Source of the DNA: Streptomyces sp. AC555_RSS877
GTDB taxonomy: Bacteria; Actinomycetota; Actinomycetes; Streptomycetales; Streptomycetaceae
NCBI RefSeq assembly: GCF_019049245.1
Contig: NZ_JAGMUK010000077.1
Location: forward strand, 79,447 to 143,446
Direction: 5' to 3'
Length of the DNA: 64,000 bases
Below are positions 18,660-27,254 of this stretch, piece by piece. The first letter of the stretch is position 1; every line of letters begins with the position of its first letter. The notes under the pieces are model-generated. The model was not told the DNA's origin and did not search any database. It was given only the letters and a program-made list of their open reading frames with translations. A program made the translations under genes and the position numbers.

Positions 18660-19388
18660 ATGGACATCAACAACTCCGTCGCCCTTGTCACCGGAGCCAA
18701 CCGCGGCCTGGGCCGCGCCTTCGCCCAGCGCCTGCTCGAACGGGGCGCCCGCAAGGTCTACGCGACGGCCCGCCGACCGGAGACCGTGGACCTGCCCGGG
18801 GTCGAGGTGCTGCCCCTCGACATCGCCGATCCCGCATCCGTGAGGGCCGCCGCCGAGGCCGCCCCGGACGTCTCGCTACTCATCAACAACGCGGGAATCA
18901 GTACGGGGACCGACCTGGTGACCGGTTCGCTGGACGCGGTGCGGCACGAACTGGAGACCAACATGTTCGGCCACCTGGGAATGATCCGGGAGTTCGCGCC
19001 GGCGCTCGCCAGGAACGGCGGGGGCGCGATCGTCAACGTCCTCTCCGCCATGTCGTGGTTCGGGGCCAAGGGCGCCAATGCCTACCACCTGACCAAGGCC
19101 GCCGCCTGGGCCATGACCAACGGCGTCCGCCTGGAGCTGGCCGAGCAGGGCACGCTCGTCACAGCGGTACACCTCGGCCTGGCCGACACCGACATGGCGG
19201 CGGGCCTGCCCGTGGACAAGATCGCTCCGTCGGACCTGGCCGACGCGGCGCTCGACGGTGTCGAGGCGGGCTCCGCCGAGGTCCTCGCCGACCAGTGGAG
19301 TCGGGACGTCAAGTCCCGTCTGCCGCTGACGCCGGAAGAGTTCAACGCCGCGATGGACCGCGCCCTGGCGGCGCTGATGGCGGCCTGA
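18660..19388 (+). CDS. Short-chain dehydrogenase/reductase
   Basis: This 242-residue classical SDR has cofactor motif TGANRGLG (11-18), NNAG (76-79) and catalytic Ser129, Tyr142 and Lys146 (YHLTK). Arg39/40 after the second strand (TARRP) suggests NADP preference. There is no ribosome site before the ATG, in keeping with a leaderless message. The divergent MerR gene probably regulates it. Substrate unknown; the pairing suggests an inducible detoxification or redox response. Confidence 0.9.
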   Translation: MDINNSVALVTGANRGLGRAFAQRLLERGARKVYATARRPETVDLPGVEVLPLDIADPASVRAAAEAAPDVSLLINNAGISTGTDLVTGSLDAVRHELETNMFGHLGMIREFAPALARNGGGAIVNVLSAMSWFGAKGANAYHLTKAAAWAMTNGVRLELAEQGTLVTAVHLGLADTDMAAGLPVDKIAPSDLADAALDGVEAGSAEVLADQWSRDVKSRLPLTPEEFNAAMDRALAALMAA

Positions 19389-19485
19389 GGGGCCCCTCGG
19401 GCCGCACGGACCTCGGTCGGCTGCTTCTCCATCGGCCTCCCGAACTCCTCTGCTTGAGGTTGAACTCGTGGTGTCGCGTCGCTGA

Positions 19486-19860
19486 TCAGGCGGGTCCGAT
19501 GGTCAGGCCGGTCTCGGCGAGGCAGCGGTCCACAAGGCCGCGAAGTTCGGCCGCAGCTTCCACCGCATCGGACGGTTCGAGCCGACCTCCCAGGTCTGCT
19601 CGCACTGCGGCGTCAAGGACGGCCCCAAGCCCCTGCACATCCGCGTGCGGGAATGGGGGGCTTGCGGGGCCGTCCTCGACTGGGAGATCAATGTGGCGGT
19701 CAACGTCTCCAAGGCCGCCGGACTGGCGGTGTCAGCCTGTCGAGCGCACGTAAGACCGGTACCCGTACCGGCCCAGCGCGGTGAAGCAGGAACCCACCGA
19801 GCCGGTAAGCCGACCGTGGCTGGAATCCCCGGGCTTCAGCCCAGGGAGCGGAAGTCAAGC
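19486..19860 (+). pseudogene. Decayed IS200/IS605-type TnpB, C-terminal end
   Basis: From about 19528 the plus frame reads the end of a TnpB protein: KAAKFGRSFHRIGRF, TSQVCSHCGVKDGPKPLH, REWGACGAVLDWEINVAVN and AGLAVSACRAHVRP. The zinc ribbon has only three of four cysteines (WGACG instead of WxCxxCG) and the DRDxN motif is DWEIN, so the nuclease is dead. No start or N-terminal two-thirds remain. A hairpin typical of the element's right end closes it. No TnpA is present. Confidence 0.75.
19826..19847 (+). ncRNA. Right-end hairpin of the TnpB element (omega-RNA-like relic)
   Basis: TCCCCGGGCT and AGCCCAGGGA flank a 2-base loop, with one C/A mismatch, followed by GGAAGTCAA. In IS605-type elements this end forms the 3' part of the guide RNA; here the protein is decayed, so function is doubtful. 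Confidence 0.5.
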
Positions 19861-20655
19861 CGATTCGTTGAGCAGCCGGGCCAGGTGGTCGTGGCCCGCG
19901 CGCAGCAGGTCGGGGAGCGGGGCGGCCGCCTCGTACCACCGCTTCTCGTACTCCCAGCACAGCCAGCCGTCCCAGCCGTGGCGGGACAGGACGTCGACGC
20001 ACTCGGTGAGGGGGAGGACGCCGGCGCCGAGGCGCAGGGGGGTCGTGTCGTCGGGGGAGGCGATGTCCTTGACCTGGACGTATCCGAGGTAGGGGGACAG
20101 GGCCGCGTACGTCTGGGAGGGCTGCTCGCCGCCCAGCCAGGTGTGCATGACGTCCCAGAGGGCGCCGACCTGGCGGTGGCCGACCAGGCCGAGGACGCGG
20201 ATGGCGTCGGCGCCGGTGCGGTGCGAGTCGTGGGTCTCGAGGAGGATGCGGACGCCGAGGTCGGCGGCGTACTCGGCGGCCGTGCCGAGGCGCCGGGCGG
20301 CCGTGGCGTCGGCCTCCTCCCGGCTCTGCTCGGCGGCACCGCCGGGGAAGACGCGGATGAAGGGGGCGCCCAGGTCGCGGGCGAGGTCGAGCAGGCGGCG
20401 GATCTCCTCGATCACAGGGGCGTCGTCGCCCGGCGCGGCCACCCGCGCATACCCCGCGATGCCCAGGACCTCCACGCCCGCCGCCTTGAACTCGGCGGCC
20501 ACGTCCATGCGTTGGGCGAGGTCGAGGCCGGGATGGACCGGCTCCTCCGGATCCGCGCGCAGCTCGACACCGTGGTAGCCGTACGTGGTCGCGAGTCGCA
20601 GCACTTCGGAGAGGGGCAGGCCGGGGACACCGAGGGTGGAGAACGCCAGTTTCAT
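19855..20655 (-). CDS. Sugar phosphate isomerase/epimerase (TIM barrel)
   Basis: This 266-residue AP-endonuclease-2-type TIM barrel has the usual segments: LAFSTLGVPGLPL, GYHGVELR, FIRVFPGG, ILLETHDSH, ALWDVMHTW, YVQVKDIA and GWLCWEYEKRW. Acidic and His residues in these strands are the expected metal ligands. Substrate unknown. ATG 20655 has only AGGGA nearby. The stop codon lies inside the right-end sequence of the decayed TnpB element, so the last codons may have been altered by the insertion. Confidence 0.85.
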   Translation of the reverse strand: MKLAFSTLGVPGLPLSEVLRLATTYGYHGVELRADPEEPVHPGLDLAQRMDVAAEFKAAGVEVLGIAGYARVAAPGDDAPVIEEIRRLLDLARDLGAPFIRVFPGGAAEQSREEADATAARRLGTAAEYAADLGVRILLETHDSHRTGADAIRVLGLVGHRQVGALWDVMHTWLGGEQPSQTYAALSPYLGYVQVKDIASPDDTTPLRLGAGVLPLTECVDVLSRHGWDGWLCWEYEKRWYEAAAPLPDLLRAGHDHLARLLNESA

Positions 20656-20666
20656 GGTCCCTACTG

Positions 20667-21605
20667 TCACTCGCCGGTGCCGCCGAGGTCCAGGCGCCAG
20701 TCCTGGCCGTTCAGGTCCTTTCCGAACGAGCGGTGGGGTTTCTCGGCGACGAGGACGAAGCCGTGGCGCTGGTAGATGCGGCGCGCGGAGGCGAGGACGT
20801 CGTTGGTCCACAGGACGAGGTCGCGGTAGCCGACACCGCGCGCGAAGTCGACGACCGCCCCGACCAGCCGGTCGCCGATGCCGAGCCCCCGCGCGTCCGG
20901 CTCGACCAGCAGCAGCCGCAGCCGGGCGGTGGCGGGCGCCTCGTCCCGTACGCACATCACGCAGCCCACCGGCCGTCCGTCCGACTCGGCGATCCACACC
21001 CGCTCCAGGTGCGGATCGTGGTCCTGGGCGAAGTCGGCGACGATCCTCGCGACCAGCCCCTCGTAGTCGGCGTTCCAGCCGTACTCCGCCGCGTACAGCG
21101 CGGCGTTGCGCTGCACGATCCAGCCGAGGTCGCCGGGGCCGGGCTCGCGCAGGACGACATCCTCGCGGCGGGGAGCGCGGCCGTCGGAGAGGAGTTCCCG
21201 CACGGTCCGCATCGCCTCGCTGAGGCGGGGACGCTCGGCGGACGGCACGGTGGCGAGCAGGGCGCCGACGCTTTCGTTCGCCCGTTCGGCGAGCAGTCCG
21301 GCCGTCTCGCGTCCGTGTGCGGTGAGTGAGACGCGCCGCCGGCGGGGGTCGAGGCGGGAGGGGGCCCGCTCGATCAGCCCGTCCTGCTCGAACTTGTTCA
21401 GGATCCGGCTCAGGTACCCGGCGTCCAGGGAGAGCTCGGCACGCAGGTCGGCCGCGTCCGTCCGCGGGGAGTGCGCGAGTTCGTACAGGACGCGGGACTC
21501 GGTGAGGGTGTAGGGGGCGTAGAGCTTGCGGCTGTAGTCGAGGGCGCCGATGACGTTCGTGTAGAAGCGGTTGAAGGCACGGATGTCCTGGACGGTCATG
21601 ATCAT
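20667..21605 (-). CDS. MarR regulator fused to a GNAT acetyltransferase
   Basis: This 312-residue two-domain protein has a MarR winged helix at residues 1-145 (LTESRVLYELAHS, LDAGYLSRILNKFEQDGLIER, DPRRRRVSLT) and an acetyltransferase at 148-312 with acetyl-CoA loop VEPDARGLGIGDRLVGAVVDFA and SARRIYQRHGFVLV. Such bifunctional HTH/GNAT proteins are known in Actinobacteria. GGGGG lies 4 bases before ATG 21605. It ends 12 bases before the epimerase gene start, so the two may be cotranscribed. Direct repeats upstream suggest autoregulation. Confidence 0.9.
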   Translation of the reverse strand: MIMTVQDIRAFNRFYTNVIGALDYSRKLYAPYTLTESRVLYELAHSPRTDAADLRAELSLDAGYLSRILNKFEQDGLIERAPSRLDPRRRRVSLTAHGRETAGLLAERANESVGALLATVPSAERPRLSEAMRTVRELLSDGRAPRREDVVLREPGPGDLGWIVQRNAALYAAEYGWNADYEGLVARIVADFAQDHDPHLERVWIAESDGRPVGCVMCVRDEAPATARLRLLLVEPDARGLGIGDRLVGAVVDFARGVGYRDLVLWTNDVLASARRIYQRHGFVLVAEKPHRSFGKDLNGQDWRLDLGGTGE

Positions 21606-21618
21606 TGACCCCCGGATG

Positions 21619-21643
21619 TTGACTCAGATGGTTGACTCAGTCA
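21619..21643. promoter_or_regulatory. Candidate MarR operator: repeated TTGACTCAG
   Basis: TTGACTCAG occurs at 21619-21627 and 21632-21640, 13 bases apart; the second copy is part of the palindrome TGACTCAGTCA (21633-21643). The pair lies 14-38 bases upstream of the MarR-GNAT start, where a repressor site is expected. Confidence 0.55.
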
Positions 21644-21717
21644 GAGATACCGTCGGGTCGAGCGTAGGCCGAGGGACGCCGCCCGTCCATGCCCGTGCGG
21701 CGCCCGGCCCCTCGCTG

Positions 21718-22347
21718 TTACGCGTCCTTGGCTGCTGCCCGGTAGACGCACACCTGCGCGCCGGTCGGCGCGGTCGCCGTCGACACCAGCTCGAAGGCGG
21801 CCTTGGTCCCGTCGTCCGGGAAGATCGACTTGCCGCCGCCGAGGATCACCGGCATGACGATGAGCCGCAGCTCGTCGACCAGGCCCTCGCTCAGCAGCGT
21901 GCGGGAGAGGGTGGGACTGCCCATGATCAGCAGGTTGCCGGTGTCGCTCTCGCGCAGCTTGCGGAGGTGGGCGACGGCCTCGTCACCGGCGATACGGGTG
22001 GTGTTGTCCCAGGTCAGCTGGTCGTCCGTGAGGGTCCGGGACACGACGTACTTCGGGATGGAGTTCATCCGGTCGGCTGGGGGTGCCCCCGCTTGCGGGG
22101 GAGGATCCCCCGCCCGCTCCGGCCACGCCCCCGCCATCGCCTGCCACGTCCGCCGCCCGAACAGCAGCCCGTCCGCCTCCCGCAGCGCCCCGTCGAAGGC
22201 CCCGCCGACCACCTCGGGGTCGAAGAACGGGTGCGTCCAGCCACCGTGCGCGAACCCGCCGTCGGTGTCCTCCTCCGCCCCGCCGGGCGCCTGTACGACG
22301 CCGTCCAGGCTGATGAACGCGGTGATGAAGATGCGCATGGGACTCAC
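21718..22347 (-). CDS. DHFR-like / RibD C-terminal domain reductase
   Basis: This 209-residue protein of the RibD C-terminal/DHFR-like family (YyaP-like) has MRIFITAFISLDGVVQAPGG at the start, ADGLLFGRRTWQAM, KYVVSRTL, LLIMGSPTLSRTLL and LRLIVMPVILGGGKSIF. GTG 22347 is preferred over ATG 22338 because GAGGAA lies 6 bases upstream. It presumably uses NADPH; the substrate is unknown. About 11 residues (GDPPPQAGAPP) are encoded by a GC-rich hairpin repeat (22079-22111), an apparent in-frame insertion. Confidence 0.85.
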   Translation of the reverse strand: MSPMRIFITAFISLDGVVQAPGGAEEDTDGGFAHGGWTHPFFDPEVVGGAFDGALREADGLLFGRRTWQAMAGAWPERAGDPPPQAGAPPADRMNSIPKYVVSRTLTDDQLTWDNTTRIAGDEAVAHLRKLRESDTGNLLIMGSPTLSRTLLSEGLVDELRLIVMPVILGGGKSIFPDDGTKAAFELVSTATAPTGAQVCVYRAAAKDA

Positions 22348-22428
22348 GCCGGTTCCTCGCGGGTGCCGTGATCGGCGATTACGGCTGTACAGACCAGGGT
22401 GCGGCGCAAAACTCATCGGTGCGCACCA

Positions 22429-22555
22429 TCCAGCCCGTCCGGCGTTCGAGGACGAGGCCCGTTCAGGGCCGACAGCGGGGTCTGGGGGCGCAGCCCCCAG
22501 AACAAGGCAAAGGCCCCGGGGGCCGGTGGCGGAGCCCCCGGTGCACCGACGCCGG
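22429..22555. repeat. Dispersed Streptomyces intergenic repeat
   Basis: The sequence beginning CATCCAGCCCGTCCGGCGTT and ending in GGGGGCGCAGCCCCC-type hairpins matches, from memory, a repeat found between many Streptomyces genes. Several short hairpins (TCTGGGGGC/GCCCCCAGA; CCCCGGGGGCC/GGAGCCCCCGG) may act as terminators between the converging-read transcripts. Boundaries approximate. Confidence 0.6.
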
Positions 22556-22579
22556 GTCACCCCGCAAGCACCGGCGAGC

Positions 22580-23626
22580 TCAGTCCCGCGGCACCCCGGA
22601 GGACCCCCGTACCATCAGCTCCCCCCGAATCGTCGCGATCCCGCCCGGCGGTGGCTCCTCCCGCCCCATCGCGATGCGCCCCGCCCGCACCCCGGCGTCC
22701 GCGAGCGGCAGCCGTACCGTCGTGAGGGCGGGCACCGCGTCGATGCTGAAGGGAAGATCGTCGAACCCGGCCACCGACACGTCGTCCGGAATCCGCAGCC
22801 CGGAGTCCCGCAGCGCCGCGCACGCACCCAGCGCGACGGAGTCGTTCGCCGCCACCACCGCCGTCAGCGAGGGATCCCGGCGCAGCAGCTCCAGGGTGGC
22901 CTCGTAGCCGGACCGCCGGTCGTACCGTCCATAGACCGTCCAGCGCGGGTCCTCGTCGATGCCGTGGGCCTTCAGCGCCTCCCGGTGGCCTTCCAGCCGG
23001 TGGCGGGTCGTCGTGCGTTCCTCGGGGCCGGCGATGTAGCCCAGCCGCCGGTGCCCGAGACCGATGAGGTGTTCGGTGAGTTCCCGCCCGCCCCCGCGGT
23101 TGTCGAAGGTCAGTGCGATCGCCTGGGTGTCGGGCGCCGGCGGTCTGCCGCACAGCACCACCCGCGTCCCCGCGTCCGCCATCTTGCGCAGCTTCGAGGT
23201 CATGGCCGCCGCGTGCGGCACGTTCTCCACCGCGCCGCCGGTGAGCACGACGGCCGCCGCCCGCTGCCGCTGCAGCAGCGTGAGGTAGGTCAGCTCGCGC
23301 TCGGGGAAGCCCCCGGTGTTGCACACGACCGCCAGCCGCTCGCCCCCCGCGCGTCCGCCCGGCCCGCCGATCTCCGACTGGATCGCGCCCGCCATGATCC
23401 CGAAGAAGGGGTCGGCGATGTCGTTCACCAGGATCCCGACCAGGTCGGACGTCGCCGCCGCCAGGGAGCTCGCGGGGCCGTTGAGCACGTAGTCCAGCTC
23501 GTCCACCGCCCGCAGCACCCGCTCACGGGTGGACGCCGCCACGGGGTAGTTTCCGTTCAGTACGCGCGACACCGTCGCGGGGGAGACCTGGGCGCGGGCC
23601 GCCACGTCCGCCAGGGTCACCGTCAT
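22580..23626 (-). CDS. LacI-family transcriptional repressor
   Basis: This 348-residue repressor has the N-terminal LacI helix-turn-helix (VTLADVAARAQVSPATVSRVLNG) and a sugar-binding core (VGILVNDIADPFFG, LGHRRLGYIAGP, AVVAANDSVALGA, VAGFDDLPFS). GGAGG lies 8 bases before ATG 23626. It diverges from the 23955-27087 catabolic operon, and a LacI-type operator lies between them, so it most likely represses that operon and itself. Inducer unknown. Confidence 0.92.
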   Translation of the reverse strand: MTVTLADVAARAQVSPATVSRVLNGNYPVAASTRERVLRAVDELDYVLNGPASSLAAATSDLVGILVNDIADPFFGIMAGAIQSEIGGPGGRAGGERLAVVCNTGGFPERELTYLTLLQRQRAAAVVLTGGAVENVPHAAAMTSKLRKMADAGTRVVLCGRPPAPDTQAIALTFDNRGGGRELTEHLIGLGHRRLGYIAGPEERTTTRHRLEGHREALKAHGIDEDPRWTVYGRYDRRSGYEATLELLRRDPSLTAVVAANDSVALGACAALRDSGLRIPDDVSVAGFDDLPFSIDAVPALTTVRLPLADAGVRAGRIAMGREEPPPGGIATIRGELMVRGSSGVPRD

Positions 23627-23746
23627 CTCGTCGTCCTCCGGTCGCGCATCTCGTCGTACCTCGTCGTACACACACCGACCAACGCCGGTCCCTCGTTGCA
23701 CAGGAGAGCCAACGGTGTCGAGCAGACCTTAAAGCCCCCGCCCCCG

Positions 23747-23768
23747 GTTGTTCGCCCCCTCGAACAAC
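23747..23768. promoter_or_regulatory. 8-bp inverted repeat GTTGTTCG / CGAACAAC
   Basis: Perfect arms at 23747-23754 and 23761-23768 with a 6-base C-rich loop, 120 bases upstream of the LacI gene. It has no T-tract, so an operator or 5' leader hairpin is likelier than a terminator. The protein that would bind is not known. Confidence 0.4.
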
Positions 23769-23825
23769 TCAACCCCGTCACGGTCTTGTCTGGACCGCTG
23801 ATCAGAGGCTAGCTTCTCATCAGAT

Positions 23826-23839
23826 AGAAAGCGCTTGCT
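23826..23839. promoter_or_regulatory. LacI-type operator for the catabolic operon
   Basis: AGAAAGCGCTTGCT is a near-perfect palindrome with the central CpG typical of LacI-family sites. It lies about 115 bases before the operon's first gene and about 200 bases from the divergent LacI gene. Confidence 0.65.
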
Positions 23840-23954
23840 GTAACGCTCATCAGCGGGGCGGGAATCCGACGACCCGGCCTAGGCGTACGCGGCGCGCACA
23901 ACCGCGTACGAAACGCGCGCGAACGCCGCGTACGACGCCTACGAAGGGAATGAC

Positions 23955-25106
23955 GTGACACGCAAGACGGTGCGTATCGCCATGAACGGCGTGACCGGGC
24001 GCATGGGCTACCGCCAGCACCTGGTCCGCTCCATCCTGGCCCTCCGCGAGCAGGGCGGCCTCGACCTCGGCGACGGCACCGTGCTGTGGCCGGAGCCGAT
24101 CCTGGTCGGCCGGCGTGAGCACGCCCTGCGCGCGCTCGCCGAGCAGCACGGCCTGGAGCACATCTCCACGGACCTGGACGCGGTCCTCGCCGACCCGACC
24201 GTCGACATCTACTTCGACGCCCAGGTCACCTCCGCCCGCGAGGAGGCGCTGCAGAAGGCGATCGCCGCGGGCAAGCACATCTACACCGAGAAGCCGACGG
24301 CCACCGGCCTCGAAGGCGCCCTGGACCTCGCCCGCCTGGCCAACGCCAAGGGCATCAAGCACGGCGTGGTCCAGGACAAGCTCTTCCTGCCGGGCCTGCT
24401 CAAGCTCAAGCGGCTCATCGACGGCGGCTTCTTCGGCCGCATCCTGTCCGTCCGCGGCGAGTTCGGCTACTGGGTCTTCGAGGGCGACTGGCAGACCGCC
24501 CAGCGCCCGTCCTGGAACTACCGTGCCGAGGACGGCGGCGGCATCGTCGTCGACATGTTCCCGCACTGGGAGTACGTCCTGCACGAGCTGTTCGGCCGGG
24601 TGAAGACCGTCCAGGCCATCGCCACCACCCACATCCCGCAGCGCTGGGACGAGAACGACAAGCCCTACGACGCCACAGCCGACGACGCCGCCTACGGCAT
24701 CTTCGAGCTCGACGGCGGCGCGATCGCCCAGATCAACTCCTCGTGGGCGGTCCGCGTCAACCGCGACGAACTCGTCGAGTTCCAGGTGGACGGCACGGAG
24801 GGCTCCGCGGTGGCCGGACTCAGGAACTGCCGGGTCCAGCACAGGTCCGCCACCCCCAAGCCGGTCTGGAACCCCGACATCCCCGCCACCGAGGTCTTCC
24901 GCGACCAGTGGCAGGAAGTGCCCGACAACGCCGAGTTCGACAACGGCTTCAAGGCCCAGTGGGAGCTGTTCCTCCGGCACGTCTACGCCGACGCGCCCTA
25001 CCACTGGGACCTCCTCGCCGGCGCCCGCGGCGTCCAGCTCGCCGAGCTGGGCCTGAAGTCGTCGGCCGAGGGCCGCCGTCTCGACGTACCGGAGATCGCG
25101 CTGTGA
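23955..25106 (+). CDS. Gfo/Idh/MocA-family oxidoreductase
   Basis: This 383-residue NAD(P)-dependent dehydrogenase of the Gfo/Idh/MocA type, the family of inositol and sugar dehydrogenases, has an N-terminal Rossmann part (VRIAMNGVTGRMGYRQH) and the conserved EKPTATG motif (residues about 113-119) with the catalytic lysine. It starts at GTG with AAGGGA upstream. It is first in a three-gene operon whose stop and start codons overlap. The operon's other genes suggest it oxidises a sugar or cyclic polyol; the true substrate is not shown. Confidence 0.9.
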   Translation: MTRKTVRIAMNGVTGRMGYRQHLVRSILALREQGGLDLGDGTVLWPEPILVGRREHALRALAEQHGLEHISTDLDAVLADPTVDIYFDAQVTSAREEALQKAIAAGKHIYTEKPTATGLEGALDLARLANAKGIKHGVVQDKLFLPGLLKLKRLIDGGFFGRILSVRGEFGYWVFEGDWQTAQRPSWNYRAEDGGGIVVDMFPHWEYVLHELFGRVKTVQAIATTHIPQRWDENDKPYDATADDAAYGIFELDGGAIAQINSSWAVRVNRDELVEFQVDGTEGSAVAGLRNCRVQHRSATPKPVWNPDIPATEVFRDQWQEVPDNAEFDNGFKAQWELFLRHVYADAPYHWDLLAGARGVQLAELGLKSSAEGRRLDVPEIAL

Positions 25107-26254
25107 CCATCCGACTCCCCGACTTCAAGGGCGGCTTGCGGGCCTACGAGCCCCGTCCCGAACCCCTCGCCGTCACCTCCGGCACCGCCTTCACCTCCCG
25201 TACGGTCTTCTCCGCGGCCCACGTCGTCGCCGACCCGTACGCGGACGTGTCGCCCGACTCGCCCGCCGCCGTCGACTGGGACGCCACCCTCGCCTTCCGC
25301 CGCCACCTGTGGTCCCACGGACTCGGCGTCGCCGAGGCCATGGACACCGCCCAGCGCGGCATGGGCCTGGACTGGGCGGGCGCGGCCGAGCTGATCCGCC
25401 GCAGCGCCGCCGAGGCCAAGGCCGTCGGAGGCCTCATCGCGTGCGGTGTCGGCACCGACCAGATCGCCGCCGGGACACTGGAAGAGGTCCGCGCGGCCTA
25501 CGAGGAGCAGCTCGCCCTCGTCGAGGAGTCCGGGGCGCAGGCCATCCTCATGGCCTCGCGGGCGCTCGCGGCGGCGGCCAAGAGCCCCGAGGACTACCTC
25601 GACGTCTACGGCCACCTGCTCCGCCAGTCCACCGAGCCGGTGATCCTGCACTGGCTCGGCCCGATGTTCGACCCGGCGCTGGAGGGCTACTGGGGCTCGT
25701 CCGACCTGGACGCCGCCACCGACACCTTCCTCGAGGTCATCGCCGCCCACCCCGACAAGGTCGACGGCATCAAGGTCTCCCTGCTGGACGCCCAGCGCGA
25801 GATCGACCTGCGCCGCCGGCTCCCGAAGGGCGTGCGCTGCTACACGGGCGACGACTTCAACTACCCCGAGCTGATCGCGGGCGACGAGAAGGGCTTCAGC
25901 CACGCGCTGCTCGGCATCTTCGACCCGCTGGGCCCGCTGGCGGCGGAAGCGGTCCGTGTCCTCGACACCGGGAACGTGACCGGCTTCCGCGAACTGCTCG
26001 ACCCCACGGTCGAGTTGTCCCGCCACCTGTTCCAGACGCCGACCCGCTTCTACAAGACGGGCGTGGTGTTCCTCGCCTGGCTCGCGGGCCACCAGAGCCA
26101 CTTCACCATGGTCGGCGGCCTCCAGTCGGCCCGCTCCCTCCCGCACTTCGCCCGCGCCTACGAACTCGCCGACCAACTGGGCCTGTTCCCCGACCCGAAG
26201 CTGGCCGAGGAACGGATGAAGAACCTGCTGAGCCTGTACGGAGTGACCCAGTGA
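25103..26254 (+). CDS. DUF993 family protein (aldolase-like TIM barrel)
   Basis: This 383-residue protein matches the DUF993 family, distantly related to dihydrodipicolinate synthase-type aldolases. Supporting segments: DWDATLAFRRHLWSHGLGVAEAMDTAQRGMG, PVILHWLGPMFDP, VDGIKVSLLDA (a possible Schiff-base lysine, as in DHDPS) and RCYTGDDFNYPELIAGD. The start GTG overlaps the upstream stop (GTGA), showing translational coupling. It probably cleaves or dehydrates the product of the dehydrogenase. The exact reaction is unknown. Confidence 0.85.
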   Translation: MTIRLPDFKGGLRAYEPRPEPLAVTSGTAFTSRTVFSAAHVVADPYADVSPDSPAAVDWDATLAFRRHLWSHGLGVAEAMDTAQRGMGLDWAGAAELIRRSAAEAKAVGGLIACGVGTDQIAAGTLEEVRAAYEEQLALVEESGAQAILMASRALAAAAKSPEDYLDVYGHLLRQSTEPVILHWLGPMFDPALEGYWGSSDLDAATDTFLEVIAAHPDKVDGIKVSLLDAQREIDLRRRLPKGVRCYTGDDFNYPELIAGDEKGFSHALLGIFDPLGPLAAEAVRVLDTGNVTGFRELLDPTVELSRHLFQTPTRFYKTGVVFLAWLAGHQSHFTMVGGLQSARSLPHFARAYELADQLGLFPDPKLAEERMKNLLSLYGVTQ

Positions 26255-27087
26255 GCACTGGACTCGAACGCTTCTCCATCAACCAGATGACGGTCAAGCA
26301 GCTGTCGATGCCCGAACTGGTCGACACCTGCCTCGAACTGGGCGTACCGGGAATCGGCCTCTGGCGCGAACCGGTCCAGTCGTACGGTGTGGAGGCGACG
26401 GCGAAGCTGGTCCGCGACGCCGGCCTGAACGTCACCACCCTGTGCCGCGGCGGCTTCTTCACGGCGATCGACCCGGACGAGCGCGCCAAGGCCATGGACG
26501 ACAACCGCCGGGCGGTCGACGAGGCCGCCACCCTCGGCACCGACGTGCTGGTCCTGGTCTCCGGCGGCCTGCCCGCCGGCTCCAAGGACCTGCGCGGTGC
26601 GCGGGAGCGGATCGCCGACGCGCTCGGCGAGCTGGGCCCGTACGCGGAGGAACACGGCGTGAAGCTGGCCATCGAGCCGCTGCACCCCATGTACGCGGCC
26701 GACCGCTGCGTGGTCTCCACCCTCGCGCAGGCCCTCGACCTCGCGGAGCGCTTCCCGGCCCGCCAGGTCGGCGTCACGGTCGACACGTACCACATCTGGT
26801 GGGACGACGCCGCGCCCGAACAGATCGCCCGCGCGGGCGCCGGCGGCCGTATCCACACCTTCCAGCTCGCCGACTGGACCACCCCGTTGCCGGAGGGCGT
26901 CCTCAACGGCCGCGGCCAGATCGGCGACGGCTCCATCGACATGCGGGAGTGGAAGGCCCACGTGGAGGCGGCCGGTTACACCGGCCCCATCGAAGTCGAG
27001 CTGTTCAACGACGCGTTGTGGGCGCGGGACGGGCGAGAGGTGCTCGCGGAGACCGCGGCCCGGTTCGTGGAGCACGTGATCCGATGA
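26251..27087 (+). CDS. Sugar phosphate isomerase/epimerase (TIM barrel)
   Basis: This 278-residue AP-endonuclease-2-fold isomerase has strands LGVPGIGLWREP, DVLVLVSGGLPAGSKD, VKLAIEPLHPMYAADRC, VGVTVDTYHIWWDD, HTFQLADW and PIEVELFND. Glu in IEPLHPM, Asp in DTYHIWWDD and His in IHTFQ are plausible metal ligands. Its GTG overlaps the DUF993 stop (GTGA). Last gene of the LacI-controlled operon; a strong terminator follows at 27255. Confidence 0.88.
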   Translation: MSTGLERFSINQMTVKQLSMPELVDTCLELGVPGIGLWREPVQSYGVEATAKLVRDAGLNVTTLCRGGFFTAIDPDERAKAMDDNRRAVDEAATLGTDVLVLVSGGLPAGSKDLRGARERIADALGELGPYAEEHGVKLAIEPLHPMYAADRCVVSTLAQALDLAERFPARQVGVTVDTYHIWWDDAAPEQIARAGAGGRIHTFQLADWTTPLPEGVLNGRGQIGDGSIDMREWKAHVEAAGYTGPIEVELFNDALWARDGREVLAETAARFVEHVIR

Positions 27088-27254
27088 GCGCGTGAGCCGG
27101 GCGAACGTGTCACCGGGCCCGTCGGCACGGCTGCGAAAAAAAATCGCGGATCCCGTGCAACCCTTTCCGCCCATCCTGTGTCGTACATGGCATCAGGACT
27201 TCTCGGAGGGGGATCCGGGGGGATCGCGGGGGTTCTGATGTGGAGGGGAAAACC

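Noticed and set aside
20005..20775. Plus-strand continuation of the TnpB relic frame
   Set aside because: After 19860 the frame is only the antisense shadow of the epimerase gene.
27162..27185. CAACC-N15-GTGTCG, resembling an ECF sigma factor promoter
   Set aside because: No gene of reasonable length follows before the convergent ribose operon, so I do not call it a promoter.
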